From the NCBI GenBank assembly GCA_964536025.1, contig CAZHXA010000017.1:1-45505 (forward strand): a stretch of 45,505 bases of DNA, given 5' to 3'. Under the pieces are notes generated by a model, which worked only from the letters and a program-made list of their open reading frames with translations, was not told the origin of the DNA and searched no databases. Each line of letters opens with the position of its first letter. Position 1 is the stretch's first letter. Positions 32,208-40,489 of this stretch are shown piece after piece. The stretch comes from RGIG4576 sp964536025. GTDB taxonomy: Bacteria; Bacteroidota; Bacteroidia; Bacteroidales; Muribaculaceae. A program made the translations under genes and the position numbers.

Positions 32208-34454
32208 TTATATTTCAATTCTTAAAGTTGCTCCAAAAGTGCGAGATTTTCCTCTTTGAAGGAATGAATTACCTATAGAAACGAAATAAAACGTTTTGTA
32301 ATTGGTGTCGGTAATGTTTTGTGACCAAAAATCTAATGAATAATTATTGTTTTTAAAACATATACTTGCTCCCATTGTTGCATAAAATGGTTGAGAAATA
32401 TTGTTTTCTTCGTTCCACTGTATTCGTCCTGCACCTTTAACGTTGGTTGATATTAAGATTTCATCAAGCCACGATTTTTTTGTCGAAATTGCATAAGAAG
32501 CTCCGGCAAAAAACGTGTTGTTGGGTGAATAGGGTATGAAGTTTCCGGCAAAATTCTGTTTGCCATTGTTATATTTGATGAATTTAGCATTTGTATATCC
32601 GTAATTTGCGTTTAAGCTTAAATTGTTGATAGGATTCCATTTTACGGCAATTTCTACACCGAAACTTCGAGCTTTCCCGGCGTTGGTCATTAATCTACCT
32701 GTTGTGTTGCCTTCAGGGAAGCATGTGAGCTGTTGATTGGTACAATGTATGTAGAAAATTGACAAATCACTTATTAATTTTTGGTCGTTGCTTTCTAGAT
32801 GGGTGCCTATTTCAAAGTTCCAACTTTGTTCAGGCTTGTAGCTCACCATTTCGTCAATGTTATATTCTTGACTTAACCCCATAATGCCTTTGATTTTTTG
32901 TTGAAGAACATCGGAAAACATCTGAGTGTTAAATCCTCCTGCTTTATACCCCTTGGAAATACATAGAAAAGCATTAGAATTATTAAGTGCCGGAATATTG
33001 TAAACTATTGACAACTTGGGTAATAACTGTAAGAATGATTTGTTAATTTTATCACTGTCGTTAATGTCTACAGGGGTGTGAGAATAGATGGATCCATTTT
33101 CTGCTTGTATTGTGTTGTATCCTGTATTGCATTGACTATAAGAAAGTAATTTGCTGTATTCGTAATCAAGTCTAATACCGGCAGAAAACATCCAATTTCC
33201 TGCGTTGTATTCTGATTGATGGTATAAAGCCAATCCGTAATTTGGATTTTTGAAATTGCTTGATAATATAAATTCTCTTGTATCCCAAGCAATAGGATAT
33301 GCAGGAATTGCTTCGTTGCGATATTTTTCAATTAATTCTGTAATACCATAATCTTTGAATGTTACAGGTGCATTCATGTTGAGATGCTTGTAAAAACCAA
33401 AAGCACCAATAAGCCAGTTGTATTTATCGGATTTATTGCTTTTAATTACAAAGTCTTGAGTGAAAGACGTTTGTTTGCGTGCTTGTGTAAGAGTGAAGTA
33501 GGATTTTGGTAAAAAGTCTTGGTCAAGCGTCATGTTATCATCTATATGTTGAACGCTTGTAATACTTGAAACCGAAAACTTAGGGAGCACCCAATTGATT
33601 GTGATGCCGTCATTAAATGTGTTTCGGCGATAAAAACAAGTGTCGTTATAGGCGATTTTGTTGTCGTTTACCGATTCGTAAGGATAGCCTCCTTGTCTTA
33701 GAATGGAAAAATAGAACACATTGTCTATGTGTAAATTGTTGCTTGGTTGCCATTGTAATTTAAAGCGTCCTCCTCCTTGTTTCTCTTTGTCGCATTTCTC
33801 TCCATTGTATTCGTTGGTGAAAAGTCCATCGGTAGAGAAGTATTGTCCACTTAAACTTATTCCAAGATTGTTGCTCGGCTTGTGATAAATAGATGCGGCA
33901 ACTTTGTAAGTGTTACCTGTGGAATATTCAGAAGAGAAACGGATACCTTGATAAGAAAGGGGTGATAGAGTGTAAATGTTGATAAGCCCGCCCATGGTGT
34001 TCCTTCCAAAAAGAGTGCTTTGCGGACCTCTTAAAACCTCTATGCGTGAAATGTCGTTAATGTCAAAATCGTAATTATTTTTATCCATTATGGGAATGTT
34101 GTCAAGGTTCATTCCTACAACAGGTTGATCAATACGGGTTCCCATACCACGTACATATATAGAGGATGTTATTCGAGAACCATAGTCGGGCATAAATACA
34201 TTTGGTGCAATTTCGCTTATGTTTTTTGCAACCGAGATGTTTAATTTTTCTATGTCTTTTTGTTTTAGCTCTGTAAAAGCAGACGCTACTCTGTTTTTGT
34301 TGACACCTTGTTTTATAGCAGTGATTGTAACGTCGTTGAGCATTACAATAGAGTCGGTTGTCTCGTCGATTTCTTGAGCTGAAAAGTGGAAGGGTATAAA
34401 TAACCCCAAAAGAATAGCAGAGACTTTAATGTGGTTGAAATAAATCTGTAACAT
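32208..34454 (-). CDS. TonB-dependent outer-membrane receptor, siderophore/vitamin type
   Basis: A 748-residue receptor without the N-terminal carboxypeptidase-like domain. Start at 34454 (MLQIYFNHIKVSAILLGLF), which gives a proper signal peptide ending FSAQ. A TonB-box-like VTITA is near residue 43. The plug runs through KNISEIAPNVFMPDYG, RGMGTRIDQPVVGMNLDN and RIEVLRGPQSTLFGRNTMGG. The 22-strand barrel ends in FGATLRIEI, a typical C-terminal strand. An upstream TTG in frame at 34493 is excluded because it is the promoter -33 element. It is paired with a duplicated lipoprotein; ligand unknown, perhaps an iron complex. Confidence 0.88.
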   Translation of the reverse strand: MLQIYFNHIKVSAILLGLFIPFHFSAQEIDETTDSIVMLNDVTITAIKQGVNKNRVASAFTELKQKDIEKLNISVAKNISEIAPNVFMPDYGSRITSSIYVRGMGTRIDQPVVGMNLDNIPIMDKNNYDFDINDISRIEVLRGPQSTLFGRNTMGGLINIYTLSPLSYQGIRFSSEYSTGNTYKVAASIYHKPSNNLGISLSGQYFSTDGLFTNEYNGEKCDKEKQGGGRFKLQWQPSNNLHIDNVFYFSILRQGGYPYESVNDNKIAYNDTCFYRRNTFNDGITINWVLPKFSVSSITSVQHIDDNMTLDQDFLPKSYFTLTQARKQTSFTQDFVIKSNKSDKYNWLIGAFGFYKHLNMNAPVTFKDYGITELIEKYRNEAIPAYPIAWDTREFILSSNFKNPNYGLALYHQSEYNAGNWMFSAGIRLDYEYSKLLSYSQCNTGYNTIQAENGSIYSHTPVDINDSDKINKSFLQLLPKLSIVYNIPALNNSNAFLCISKGYKAGGFNTQMFSDVLQQKIKGIMGLSQEYNIDEMVSYKPEQSWNFEIGTHLESNDQKLISDLSIFYIHCTNQQLTCFPEGNTTGRLMTNAGKARSFGVEIAVKWNPINNLSLNANYGYTNAKFIKYNNGKQNFAGNFIPYSPNNTFFAGASYAISTKKSWLDEILISTNVKGAGRIQWNEENNISQPFYATMGASICFKNNNYSLDFWSQNITDTNYKTFYFVSIGNSFLQRGKSRTFGATLRIEI

Positions 34455-34462
34455 ATCGTGTA

Positions 34463-34493
34463 CAAAGTTAAGATGATAAATTGGTCTGCACAA
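34463..34493 (-). promoter_or_regulatory. Bacteroidota promoter of the TonB-receptor/lipoprotein operon
   Basis: On the minus strand TTG (34493-34491) and TAACTTTG (34470-34463) are separated by 20 bp, a full match to the -33/-7 consensus. The -7 box ends only 8 bp before the ATG at 34454, so the mRNA should have a leader of less than about 10 nt. Confidence 0.68.
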
Positions 34494-34598
34494 TAGCTAT
34501 TTATAGTGAAAAATAATTGTGTTGTGGTTAGAAATGTAGGCAGGTTATAAATGATTATATCTATGGAGAAAAAAAGACAAGAATTAATGATTCAAAAA

Positions 34599-34630
34599 TT
34601 GGAATGAAAAGAAAAGAATCACTATCTTTG
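34599..34630 (+). promoter_or_regulatory. Bacteroidota promoter of the nuo-atp operon
   Basis: TTG at 34599-34601 and TATCTTTG at 34623-34630, 21 bp apart, fit the -33/-7 consensus. Transcription would begin near 34634-34637, giving a leader of about 255 nt to the nuoA start codon. Confidence 0.58.
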
Positions 34631-34637
34631 CAACGAA

Positions 34638-34692
34638 AATAAGACTATGCCAATAAGGGCTTTATAAAATAAAACTATTGCCATGTCTTATT
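34638..34692 (+). promoter_or_regulatory. 5' leader hairpin at the start of the nuo-atp transcript
   Basis: Left arm 34638-34655 and right arm 34676-34692 pair over about 16 base pairs with one bulged T and one C-C mismatch; the outer part AATAAGAC/GTCTTATT is perfect. The loop is about 20 nt. It starts within a few bases of the predicted transcription start. It is not followed by a strong U tract. It could protect the 5' end or be part of a regulatory leader. Confidence 0.5.
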
Positions 34693-34890
34693 TATTAAGT
34701 ACTTAATTAAAAGTTTATGCATTTTATGCGTATTTAAATATAACGAATAGTTGTGGCGTGTGCAGCAATGCGTACGCTTATTGTCGTTTATATACGTGTA
34801 GATGTGGTAAAAGTGTGAACTTATTGATAGAGATCATGTAGTTCTGCTTGATATTTGGTGTGATAAATATAAATGAGTTATTAATATTTT

Positions 34891-35259
34891 ATGGAGTTAT
34901 TAAGTATTCAAAGTACGACGTTAATGGTAACTGCGTTGCTTACAGGTATAGGACTTGTGGCAGCAGCTCTTATCATTGCATCTTTAATATCGCCCAAGTC
35001 TTTCTCTTTGCAAAAAGGTAAGTCTTATGAGTGCGGTGTTCCAACGAGAGGTGAGAGCATGATGCAATTTAAAGTTGGTTATTACTTGTTTGCAATTTTG
35101 TTCTTAATGTTTGATGTTGAAACAGTGTTTTTGTTTCCATGGGCTGTGATTTGTAAAACGCTTGGAACCGCAGGACTTATTAGTGTGGGAATCTTCTTGG
35201 CAGTGTTAATTTTGGGCTTGGCTTATGCTTGGCGGAAAGGAGCTTTGGAATGGAAGTGA
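34891..35259 (+). CDS. nuoA: NADH:quinone oxidoreductase subunit A
   Basis: A 122-residue membrane subunit of complex I with three helices. The loop KSYECGVPTRGESMMQFKVG carries the conserved cysteine, and FAILFLMFDVETVFLFPWA contains the conserved acidic residues of helix 2. The end overlaps nuoB by 10 bp. It is the first gene of the nuo-atp run. Confidence 0.94.
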   Translation: MELLSIQSTTLMVTALLTGIGLVAAALIIASLISPKSFSLQKGKSYECGVPTRGESMMQFKVGYYLFAILFLMFDVETVFLFPWAVICKTLGTAGLISVGIFLAVLILGLAYAWRKGALEWK

Positions 35260-35861
35260 AAATAAAAAGTATGGTCCGCGAAGATTTCAAGGACAACGAA
35301 TATATAGATAAACTTGTAGAAGAATTGAATGCAAGTGGTGCTAATGTTGTAGTAAGTACACTTGATAACCTTATAAATTGGAGTCGTTCAAATTCATTGT
35401 GGCCTTTGTGTTTTGGTACAAGTTGTTGTGCAATCGAATTTATGCACTTGGGTGCTGCTCGTCATGATATGGCACGTTTTGGATTTGAGGTAACACGTAA
35501 CTCTCCTCGTCAAGCCGATTTGTTGATGGTAAATGGTACAATCACTTATCGCATGGCTCCAGTATTGATGCGTCTATATGAACAAATGGCAGAACCTAAA
35601 TATGTGATAGCGACCGGTAGTTGTAATATTTCAGGAGGTCCGTTTAAAGGTTCTCATTGTGTAGTGCAAGGATTGGATAAAATACTTCCTGTTGATGTGT
35701 TTATTCCAGGCTGTCCTCCAAGACCGGAAGCTATGTACTACGGTATGATGCAATTGCAAAGAAAAATTAAAGTTCAAAGATACTTTGGAGGCGTGAACCG
35801 TCAAGAAAAATTGAAAGATTTCTTGAATGAACATCCTGAAGAAGTAGAATTGATGAAGTGA
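35250..35861 (+). CDS. nuoB: NADH:quinone oxidoreductase subunit B (N2 cluster subunit)
   Basis: A 203-residue subunit that holds the terminal [4Fe-4S] cluster N2, which hands electrons to quinone. Cluster ligands are C59, C60 (GTSCCAIEFM), C125 (ATGSCNISGG) and C155 (IPGCPPRPE). Start chosen at 35250 because the earlier ATG at 35229 only reads through the end of nuoA, and AAAGGAG (35235-35241) lies about 8 bp before it, one of the few strong Shine-Dalgarno sites in the window. Confidence 0.95.
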   Translation: MEVKIKSMVREDFKDNEYIDKLVEELNASGANVVVSTLDNLINWSRSNSLWPLCFGTSCCAIEFMHLGAARHDMARFGFEVTRNSPRQADLLMVNGTITYRMAPVLMRLYEQMAEPKYVIATGSCNISGGPFKGSHCVVQGLDKILPVDVFIPGCPPRPEAMYYGMMQLQRKIKVQRYFGGVNRQEKLKDFLNEHPEEVELMK

Positions 35862-35921
35862 TTGCAATAATAAAGTGAGTGAAATATAAAAAACAGCAAT
35901 ATAAATACACATATATATAAT

Positions 35922-37553
35922 ATGGTGAATTTACAAGAAAAAATCGCAAGTCTATGCCCATCGGCTACATTTGAAGAAGGTGAATACCTTTTGGTAAATG
36001 TTGACGATAAAAATTGGCATTCTTTAGCAGAAAAACTTAAAGAAAACGGCTTCGACTATTTGGTATCGGTAACCGGGGTGGATTGGAATGAGTCACTTGG
36101 TTGCATGTATTACCTTACATCTACTACAACACAAGAGAAATTGAGTGTTAAAGTAGTAACTACTAATCGTGAAAATCCTATGCTTCATAGTGTTAGTGAC
36201 TTGTGGAAAGTTGCATTGATTCAAGAACGTGAAGTATTTGATTTTTACGGTATCGTGTTTATAGGACATCCTGATATGCGTCGCTTATTTATGCGTACCG
36301 ATTGGGTTGGTTATCCGTTAAGAAAAGATTATGATGATAATCCTGAATTGAATCCTATTCGTCTTGAATCGGAAGAACACGAAGATGACAGCTTTACAGT
36401 AAGTGAAAATGAAAAGGGCGATTTAACCAAAACGGATTATAAAATTTTTGGTGAAGACGAATATGTTGTGAACTTTGGTCCGCAACACCCATCAACTCAC
36501 GGTGTTATGCGTTTGCGTTGTTCTGTAGATGGCGAAACTATTAATAAAGTTGTGCCTGTGTGCGGATATATTCATCGTGGTATAGAAAAGTTGTGTGAAG
36601 TAAAAACTTATCCTCAAACTTTATTCTTTACCGATCGTATGGATTATATGAGTTCTTTTCAAAATCGTCATTGCTTATGTATGTGTATTGAAAAGGCTCT
36701 TGGCTTGGAAATACCTCATCGTGTTAAGGTGATTCGTACATTATTTGATGAATTGATGCGTTTGTCATCTCACTTGTTGTCATTTGGATGTATGGCAATG
36801 GATATGGGTGCAACAACTGCATTCGTTTACGCTTTCCGTGAACGTGAACAAATAATGGATATCTTTGAAAAGACAACAGGTGGTCGTATGTCACAACATT
36901 ACAGTGTTATAGGTGGTGTTGTAGCCGATATACACCCTGAGTTGATAAAAGATGTGCGTGAATTATGTGCAATCATGCCTGAGCGTGTAAAAGAATATCA
37001 TACATTGGTAACCGGTAATGTTATATTCCGAAACAGAACCATTGGAGTGGGAGTGGTTTCTAAAGAAGATGCTATATCTTATGGAACAAGTGGTCCAAAC
37101 GGACGTGCTACCGGTTGGTCTTGCGACGTGCGTAAACATGCTCCTTATGGTGTATATGATGAATTGAAATTTGATGAAATCATATATAATGAAGGCGATA
37201 GCTTTGCACGTTATATGGTGAGAATGGACGAAGTTATGCAATGCGTAAGTTTGCTTGAGCAACTTTGTGACATGCTGGAAAAAGAAGAAGGAAATGAAAT
37301 TGCTGCTTCTAAAGTGCCAAAGATTGTGAAACTTCCTGCAGGACATTGGTTCCAAGAAGTTGAAGCAAGTCGTGGTGCGTTTGGCGTCTATATAGAAAGT
37401 GATGGAGGAAAGAATCCTTATCGTATGCACTTCAATAGTCCGGGATTAAATCACATAGGTGCAGTTGATAAATACTGTGCAGGATACAAAATTGCCGACT
37501 TGATTACTATTTCAGCGTCAATGGACTATGTAATTCCTGATATTGACCGATAA
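35922..37553 (+). CDS. nuoCD: NADH:quinone oxidoreductase fused subunits C and D
   Basis: A 543-residue natural fusion, as is normal for this phylum. Residues about 1-155 are the 30-kDa NuoC part (DWVGYPLRKDYDD near its end). Residues about 185-543 are the 49-kDa NuoD part, with FGPQHPSTHGVMRL, the quinone-pocket HRGIEKL, FTDRMDYMSSFQN and the C-terminal DIDR. The cysteine pairs that bind nickel in the related hydrogenases are absent, so this is complex I and not an energy-converting hydrogenase. It lies 60 bp after nuoB. Confidence 0.95.
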   Translation: MVNLQEKIASLCPSATFEEGEYLLVNVDDKNWHSLAEKLKENGFDYLVSVTGVDWNESLGCMYYLTSTTTQEKLSVKVVTTNRENPMLHSVSDLWKVALIQEREVFDFYGIVFIGHPDMRRLFMRTDWVGYPLRKDYDDNPELNPIRLESEEHEDDSFTVSENEKGDLTKTDYKIFGEDEYVVNFGPQHPSTHGVMRLRCSVDGETINKVVPVCGYIHRGIEKLCEVKTYPQTLFFTDRMDYMSSFQNRHCLCMCIEKALGLEIPHRVKVIRTLFDELMRLSSHLLSFGCMAMDMGATTAFVYAFREREQIMDIFEKTTGGRMSQHYSVIGGVVADIHPELIKDVRELCAIMPERVKEYHTLVTGNVIFRNRTIGVGVVSKEDAISYGTSGPNGRATGWSCDVRKHAPYGVYDELKFDEIIYNEGDSFARYMVRMDEVMQCVSLLEQLCDMLEKEEGNEIAASKVPKIVKLPAGHWFQEVEASRGAFGVYIESDGGKNPYRMHFNSPGLNHIGAVDKYCAGYKIADLITISASMDYVIPDIDR

Positions 37554-37593
37554 AATTAATACAGAATACTAAATTAAAGAAAAAATAACAGAT

Positions 37594-38670
37594 ATGTTTG
37601 ATTTCAGTATAGTTACAAGTTGGATACATGAGTTGCTTATGAGCTTTATGCCCGGCTGGCTAACAACAACAGTGGAGTGTGTGCTGATAGGTGTGGCATT
37701 ACTTCTTGTATATGCACTTTTGGCATTATTCTATATTTTCTATGAGCGTAAATTATGTGCGTGGATGCAATGTCGTCTTGGGCCTATGCGTGTGGGACCT
37801 TGGGGTGTGTGCCAAGTTTTTGCCGATATGTTTAAGATTCTTATCAAAGAGCTTATTCGTCTTGAAAATATCGACCGTTTCTTGTTTGCACTTGCTCCAT
37901 ATTTGGTGATTATTGCGTCAATGCTTACATTTGCTTGTTTGCCATGGGGTAACGGCTTGCAAATCATTGATTTTAATATAGGTGTATTCTTTATGATTGC
38001 TGCATCTTCAATAGGAGTGCTTGGAATCTTGCTTGCAGGATGGTCAAGTAACAATAAGTATACTCTTATTGGTGCAATGCGTTCGGGTGCTCAAATGGTA
38101 AGTTATGAATTATCAGTTGGCTTATCAATTTTAACAATTGTGGTACTTGCAGGAACAATGTCTATTACCGGTTTAGTAGAAGCTCAAGCCGATGGATGGT
38201 TCTTGTTTAAAGGTCACATACCTGCATGTATAGCATTTGTTATTTATCTTATTGCGGCAAATGCCGAAACTAACCGTGGCCCGTTTGATATGCCTGAAGC
38301 TGAACATGAGTTGACTGCAGGTTATCACACAGAATATTCGGGAATTCATTTCGGTTTCTATTATTTGGCTGAATACCTAAACTTATTTATTGTATCGGGA
38401 ATCGCATCTTTATTATTCTTAGGAGGTTGGATGCCTTTACATGTTCCAGGTTGGGACGGATTCAATATGATAATGGATTATATACCTTCGGTTTTATGGT
38501 TCTTGGGTAAAGCATTCTTTATTTCATTCTTATTGATATGGTTCCGTTGGTCTTACCCACGCGTGCGTATCGATCAGATGTTGAAATTGGAATGGAAGTA
38601 TCTTATGCCGATAGGTTTATTTAATTTGATACTTATGACATTGGTCGTAATGTATGACTTACATTTCTGA
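37594..38670 (+). CDS. nuoH: NADH:quinone oxidoreductase subunit H
   Basis: A 358-residue membrane subunit with eight helices that forms the quinone tunnel with NuoB and NuoD. Signatures are YIFYERKLCAWMQCRLGPMR near the first loop, RGPFDMPEAEHELTAGYHTE and YSGIHFGFYYLAEY. It is intact. The next gene expected in the phylum, nuoI, is missing: atpD starts 42 bp after the nuoH stop, and no remnant of nuoI, J, K, L, M or N is visible. Confidence 0.95.
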   Translation: MFDFSIVTSWIHELLMSFMPGWLTTTVECVLIGVALLLVYALLALFYIFYERKLCAWMQCRLGPMRVGPWGVCQVFADMFKILIKELIRLENIDRFLFALAPYLVIIASMLTFACLPWGNGLQIIDFNIGVFFMIAASSIGVLGILLAGWSSNNKYTLIGAMRSGAQMVSYELSVGLSILTIVVLAGTMSITGLVEAQADGWFLFKGHIPACIAFVIYLIAANAETNRGPFDMPEAEHELTAGYHTEYSGIHFGFYYLAEYLNLFIVSGIASLLFLGGWMPLHVPGWDGFNMIMDYIPSVLWFLGKAFFISFLLIWFRWSYPRVRIDQMLKLEWKYLMPIGLFNLILMTLVVMYDLHF

Positions 38671-38712
38671 TAGGACAGTAAAATAACTATAAACTAATAT
38701 GGAAGCGTTGCT

Positions 38713-40221
38713 ATGAGCGAAAATATTGGAAAAATAGCACAAGTAATCGGTCCGGTGGTTGACGTTATCTTTGAAGGAGAAGGTAATGCCGTACCAGCTA
38801 TTTACACTTCGCTTGGTGTAAAGCGAGAAGATGGCTCGGAACTGATACTAGAAGTAGAACAACACATTGGAGAAGATACAGTGCGATGTGTTGCTATGGA
38901 AAGTACTGATGGATTGCAACGTGGCATGAAAGTGGTAGACAGAGGTATGCCTATTTCTGTGCCAACGGGTGATCAAGTGAAAGGTAGATTGTTGAATGTG
39001 ATAGGTGAACCTATTGACCACTTGAAAGAAATGGAAGAAGGTTCGGTTCGTCGTTCAATACATCAACCTGCTCCGGCTTTTGCCGATTTGTCAATCAGCT
39101 CGGAGATCCTATTTACGGGTATAAAGGTTATCGATTTGCTTGAACCTTATGCCAAAGGAGGAAAAATCGGTTTGTTCGGTGGTGCCGGTGTAGGTAAAAC
39201 CGTATTGATTATGGAACTTATCCACAATATCGCTCATGGACACAACGGTTTTTCAGTGTTTACAGGAGTAGGTGAACGTACTCGTGAGGGTAATGACCTA
39301 TTGCGTGAAATGATTGAAAGTGGTGTTATCAAGTATGGTGATAAGTTCAAAGAAGGATTGGAAAAAGGTGAATGGAACCTTGAAGATGTAGATATGGACG
39401 AAGTTGCCAAGTCGCAAGGTACGCTGGTTTTCGGACAGATGAATGAGCCTCCGGGAGCTCGTTTGCGTGTTGCTCTTTCCGGTTTGACCGTAGCAGAGCA
39501 ATTCCGCGATCAAGATGGCGGTGGTAAGGAAATCTTGCTGTTCATTGATAATATTTTCCGCTTCACTCAAGCCGGTTCAGAGGTTTCGGCTCTTCTTGGT
39601 CGTATGCCTTCAGCTGTGGGGTATCAACCTACACTTGCATCTGAAATGGGTGCTTTGCAAGAACGTATTACATCAACAAAATCGGGAAGTATTACATCGG
39701 TGCAAGCTATTTATGTGCCTGCCGATGACTTGACTGACCCGGCTCCGGCAACTACATTTAGTTTCTTGGATGCAACAACAGTGTTGAGCCGTAAAATTAG
39801 TGAGCTTGGTATTTATCCTGCTGTTGACCCATTGGATTCAACATCTCGTATGCTTGACCCTCACTTGGTGGGAGAAGAACACTATGAAGTGGCTCAAAGT
39901 GTGAAGAACTTGCTTCAAAAATATAATGAATTGCAAGATATTATAGCAATTCTTGGTGTAGATGAATTGAGTGATGCCGATAAATTGGTTGTTTCTCGTG
40001 CTCGTCGTGCACAACGATTCTTATCACAACCATTCTTTGTTGCGGAACAATTTACCGGAATCCCCGGAGTAATGGTTCCGTTGAATGAAACAATTCGTGG
40101 TTTCAAGATGATTTTGAATGGAGAAATGGATGAATATCCTGAACAAGCATTCTTGAACGTAGGAACAATTGATGAAGCAATAGAAAAAGGCAAGAAAATG
40201 CTTGCTGAAATTAGTAAGTAA
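38713..40221 (+). CDS. atpD: F1Fo ATP synthase subunit beta
   Basis: A 502-residue catalytic subunit. Walker A is GGAGVGKT with K162; the catalytic glutamate lies in GERTREGNDL; Walker B is LLFIDNIFRFTQAGSEVSALL; the DELSD switch motif is in GVDELSDADKL. The first gene of the atp set. In the 42-bp gap after nuoH I see no TAnnTTTG promoter, so it likely depends on nuo transcription. A five-codon reading frame (38699-38716, MEALL) overlaps the start as ATGA. Confidence 0.97.
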   Translation: MSENIGKIAQVIGPVVDVIFEGEGNAVPAIYTSLGVKREDGSELILEVEQHIGEDTVRCVAMESTDGLQRGMKVVDRGMPISVPTGDQVKGRLLNVIGEPIDHLKEMEEGSVRRSIHQPAPAFADLSISSEILFTGIKVIDLLEPYAKGGKIGLFGGAGVGKTVLIMELIHNIAHGHNGFSVFTGVGERTREGNDLLREMIESGVIKYGDKFKEGLEKGEWNLEDVDMDEVAKSQGTLVFGQMNEPPGARLRVALSGLTVAEQFRDQDGGGKEILLFIDNIFRFTQAGSEVSALLGRMPSAVGYQPTLASEMGALQERITSTKSGSITSVQAIYVPADDLTDPAPATTFSFLDATTVLSRKISELGIYPAVDPLDSTSRMLDPHLVGEEHYEVAQSVKNLLQKYNELQDIIAILGVDELSDADKLVVSRARRAQRFLSQPFFVAEQFTGIPGVMVPLNETIRGFKMILNGEMDEYPEQAFLNVGTIDEAIEKGKKMLAEISK

Positions 40222-40244
40222 TTCTCGTTTTAAAAAAAGTAATT

Positions 40245-40478
40245 ATGACACTGAATATAATATCGGCTGAAAAGGTGGAATTTACCGGAGAAGTATCCAA
40301 AGTTACTTTGCCCGGTGCTCAAGGGCTGTTTACGGTGCTTGAGAATCATGCCGCATTGATTTCATCACTTGAGGCAGGGACTATGGTCTATACTGTTGAT
40401 GGTAAAGATGAAACTATGGAAATAAAGGGCGGTATTGCTGACATTAATAATAATGTTGTTTCGGTGTGTTTATATTAA
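40245..40478 (+). CDS. atpC: F1Fo ATP synthase subunit epsilon, short form
   Basis: A 77-residue protein that covers only the N-terminal beta-sandwich domain (GEVSKVTLPGAQGLFTVLENHAALIS). The C-terminal two-helix domain that inhibits ATP hydrolysis in other bacteria is absent (typical length 130-140). Short epsilon subunits of about 80 residues are usual in Bacteroidota. It joins the central stalk to the c ring. Confidence 0.92.
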   Translation: MTLNIISAEKVEFTGEVSKVTLPGAQGLFTVLENHAALISSLEAGTMVYTVDGKDETMEIKGGIADINNNVVSVCLY

Positions 40479-40489
40479 ATCCGTGTGAT

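Larger units (their letters stand above)
34494..34890. other. 397-bp divergent intergenic region upstream of nuoA
   Basis: Between the divergent TonB-receptor and nuoA genes. I see the nuo promoter (34599-34630), an imperfect hairpin right at the predicted transcript start (34638-34692), the palindrome ATTAAGTACTTAAT just after it, and then about 185 bp of leader without an obvious gene. No reading frame of credible composition was found. The long leader may hold a regulatory RNA element. Confidence 0.6.

Noticed and set aside
34455..34493. TTG start 13 codons upstream for the TonB-dependent receptor
   Set aside because: The TTG coincides with the promoter -33 element, and the signal peptide begins at the ATG at 34454.
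36963..37430. Open frame of 155 codons on the minus strand
   Set aside because: Antisense to the NuoD part of nuoCD, His/Phe/Thr-rich and without recognisable motifs.
37594..38712. Energy-converting hydrogenase in place of complex I
   Set aside because: A set of B, CD, H and A without the antiporter subunits recalls Ech/Mbh cores, but NuoD lacks the nickel-binding cysteine pairs and all proteins carry complex I signatures.
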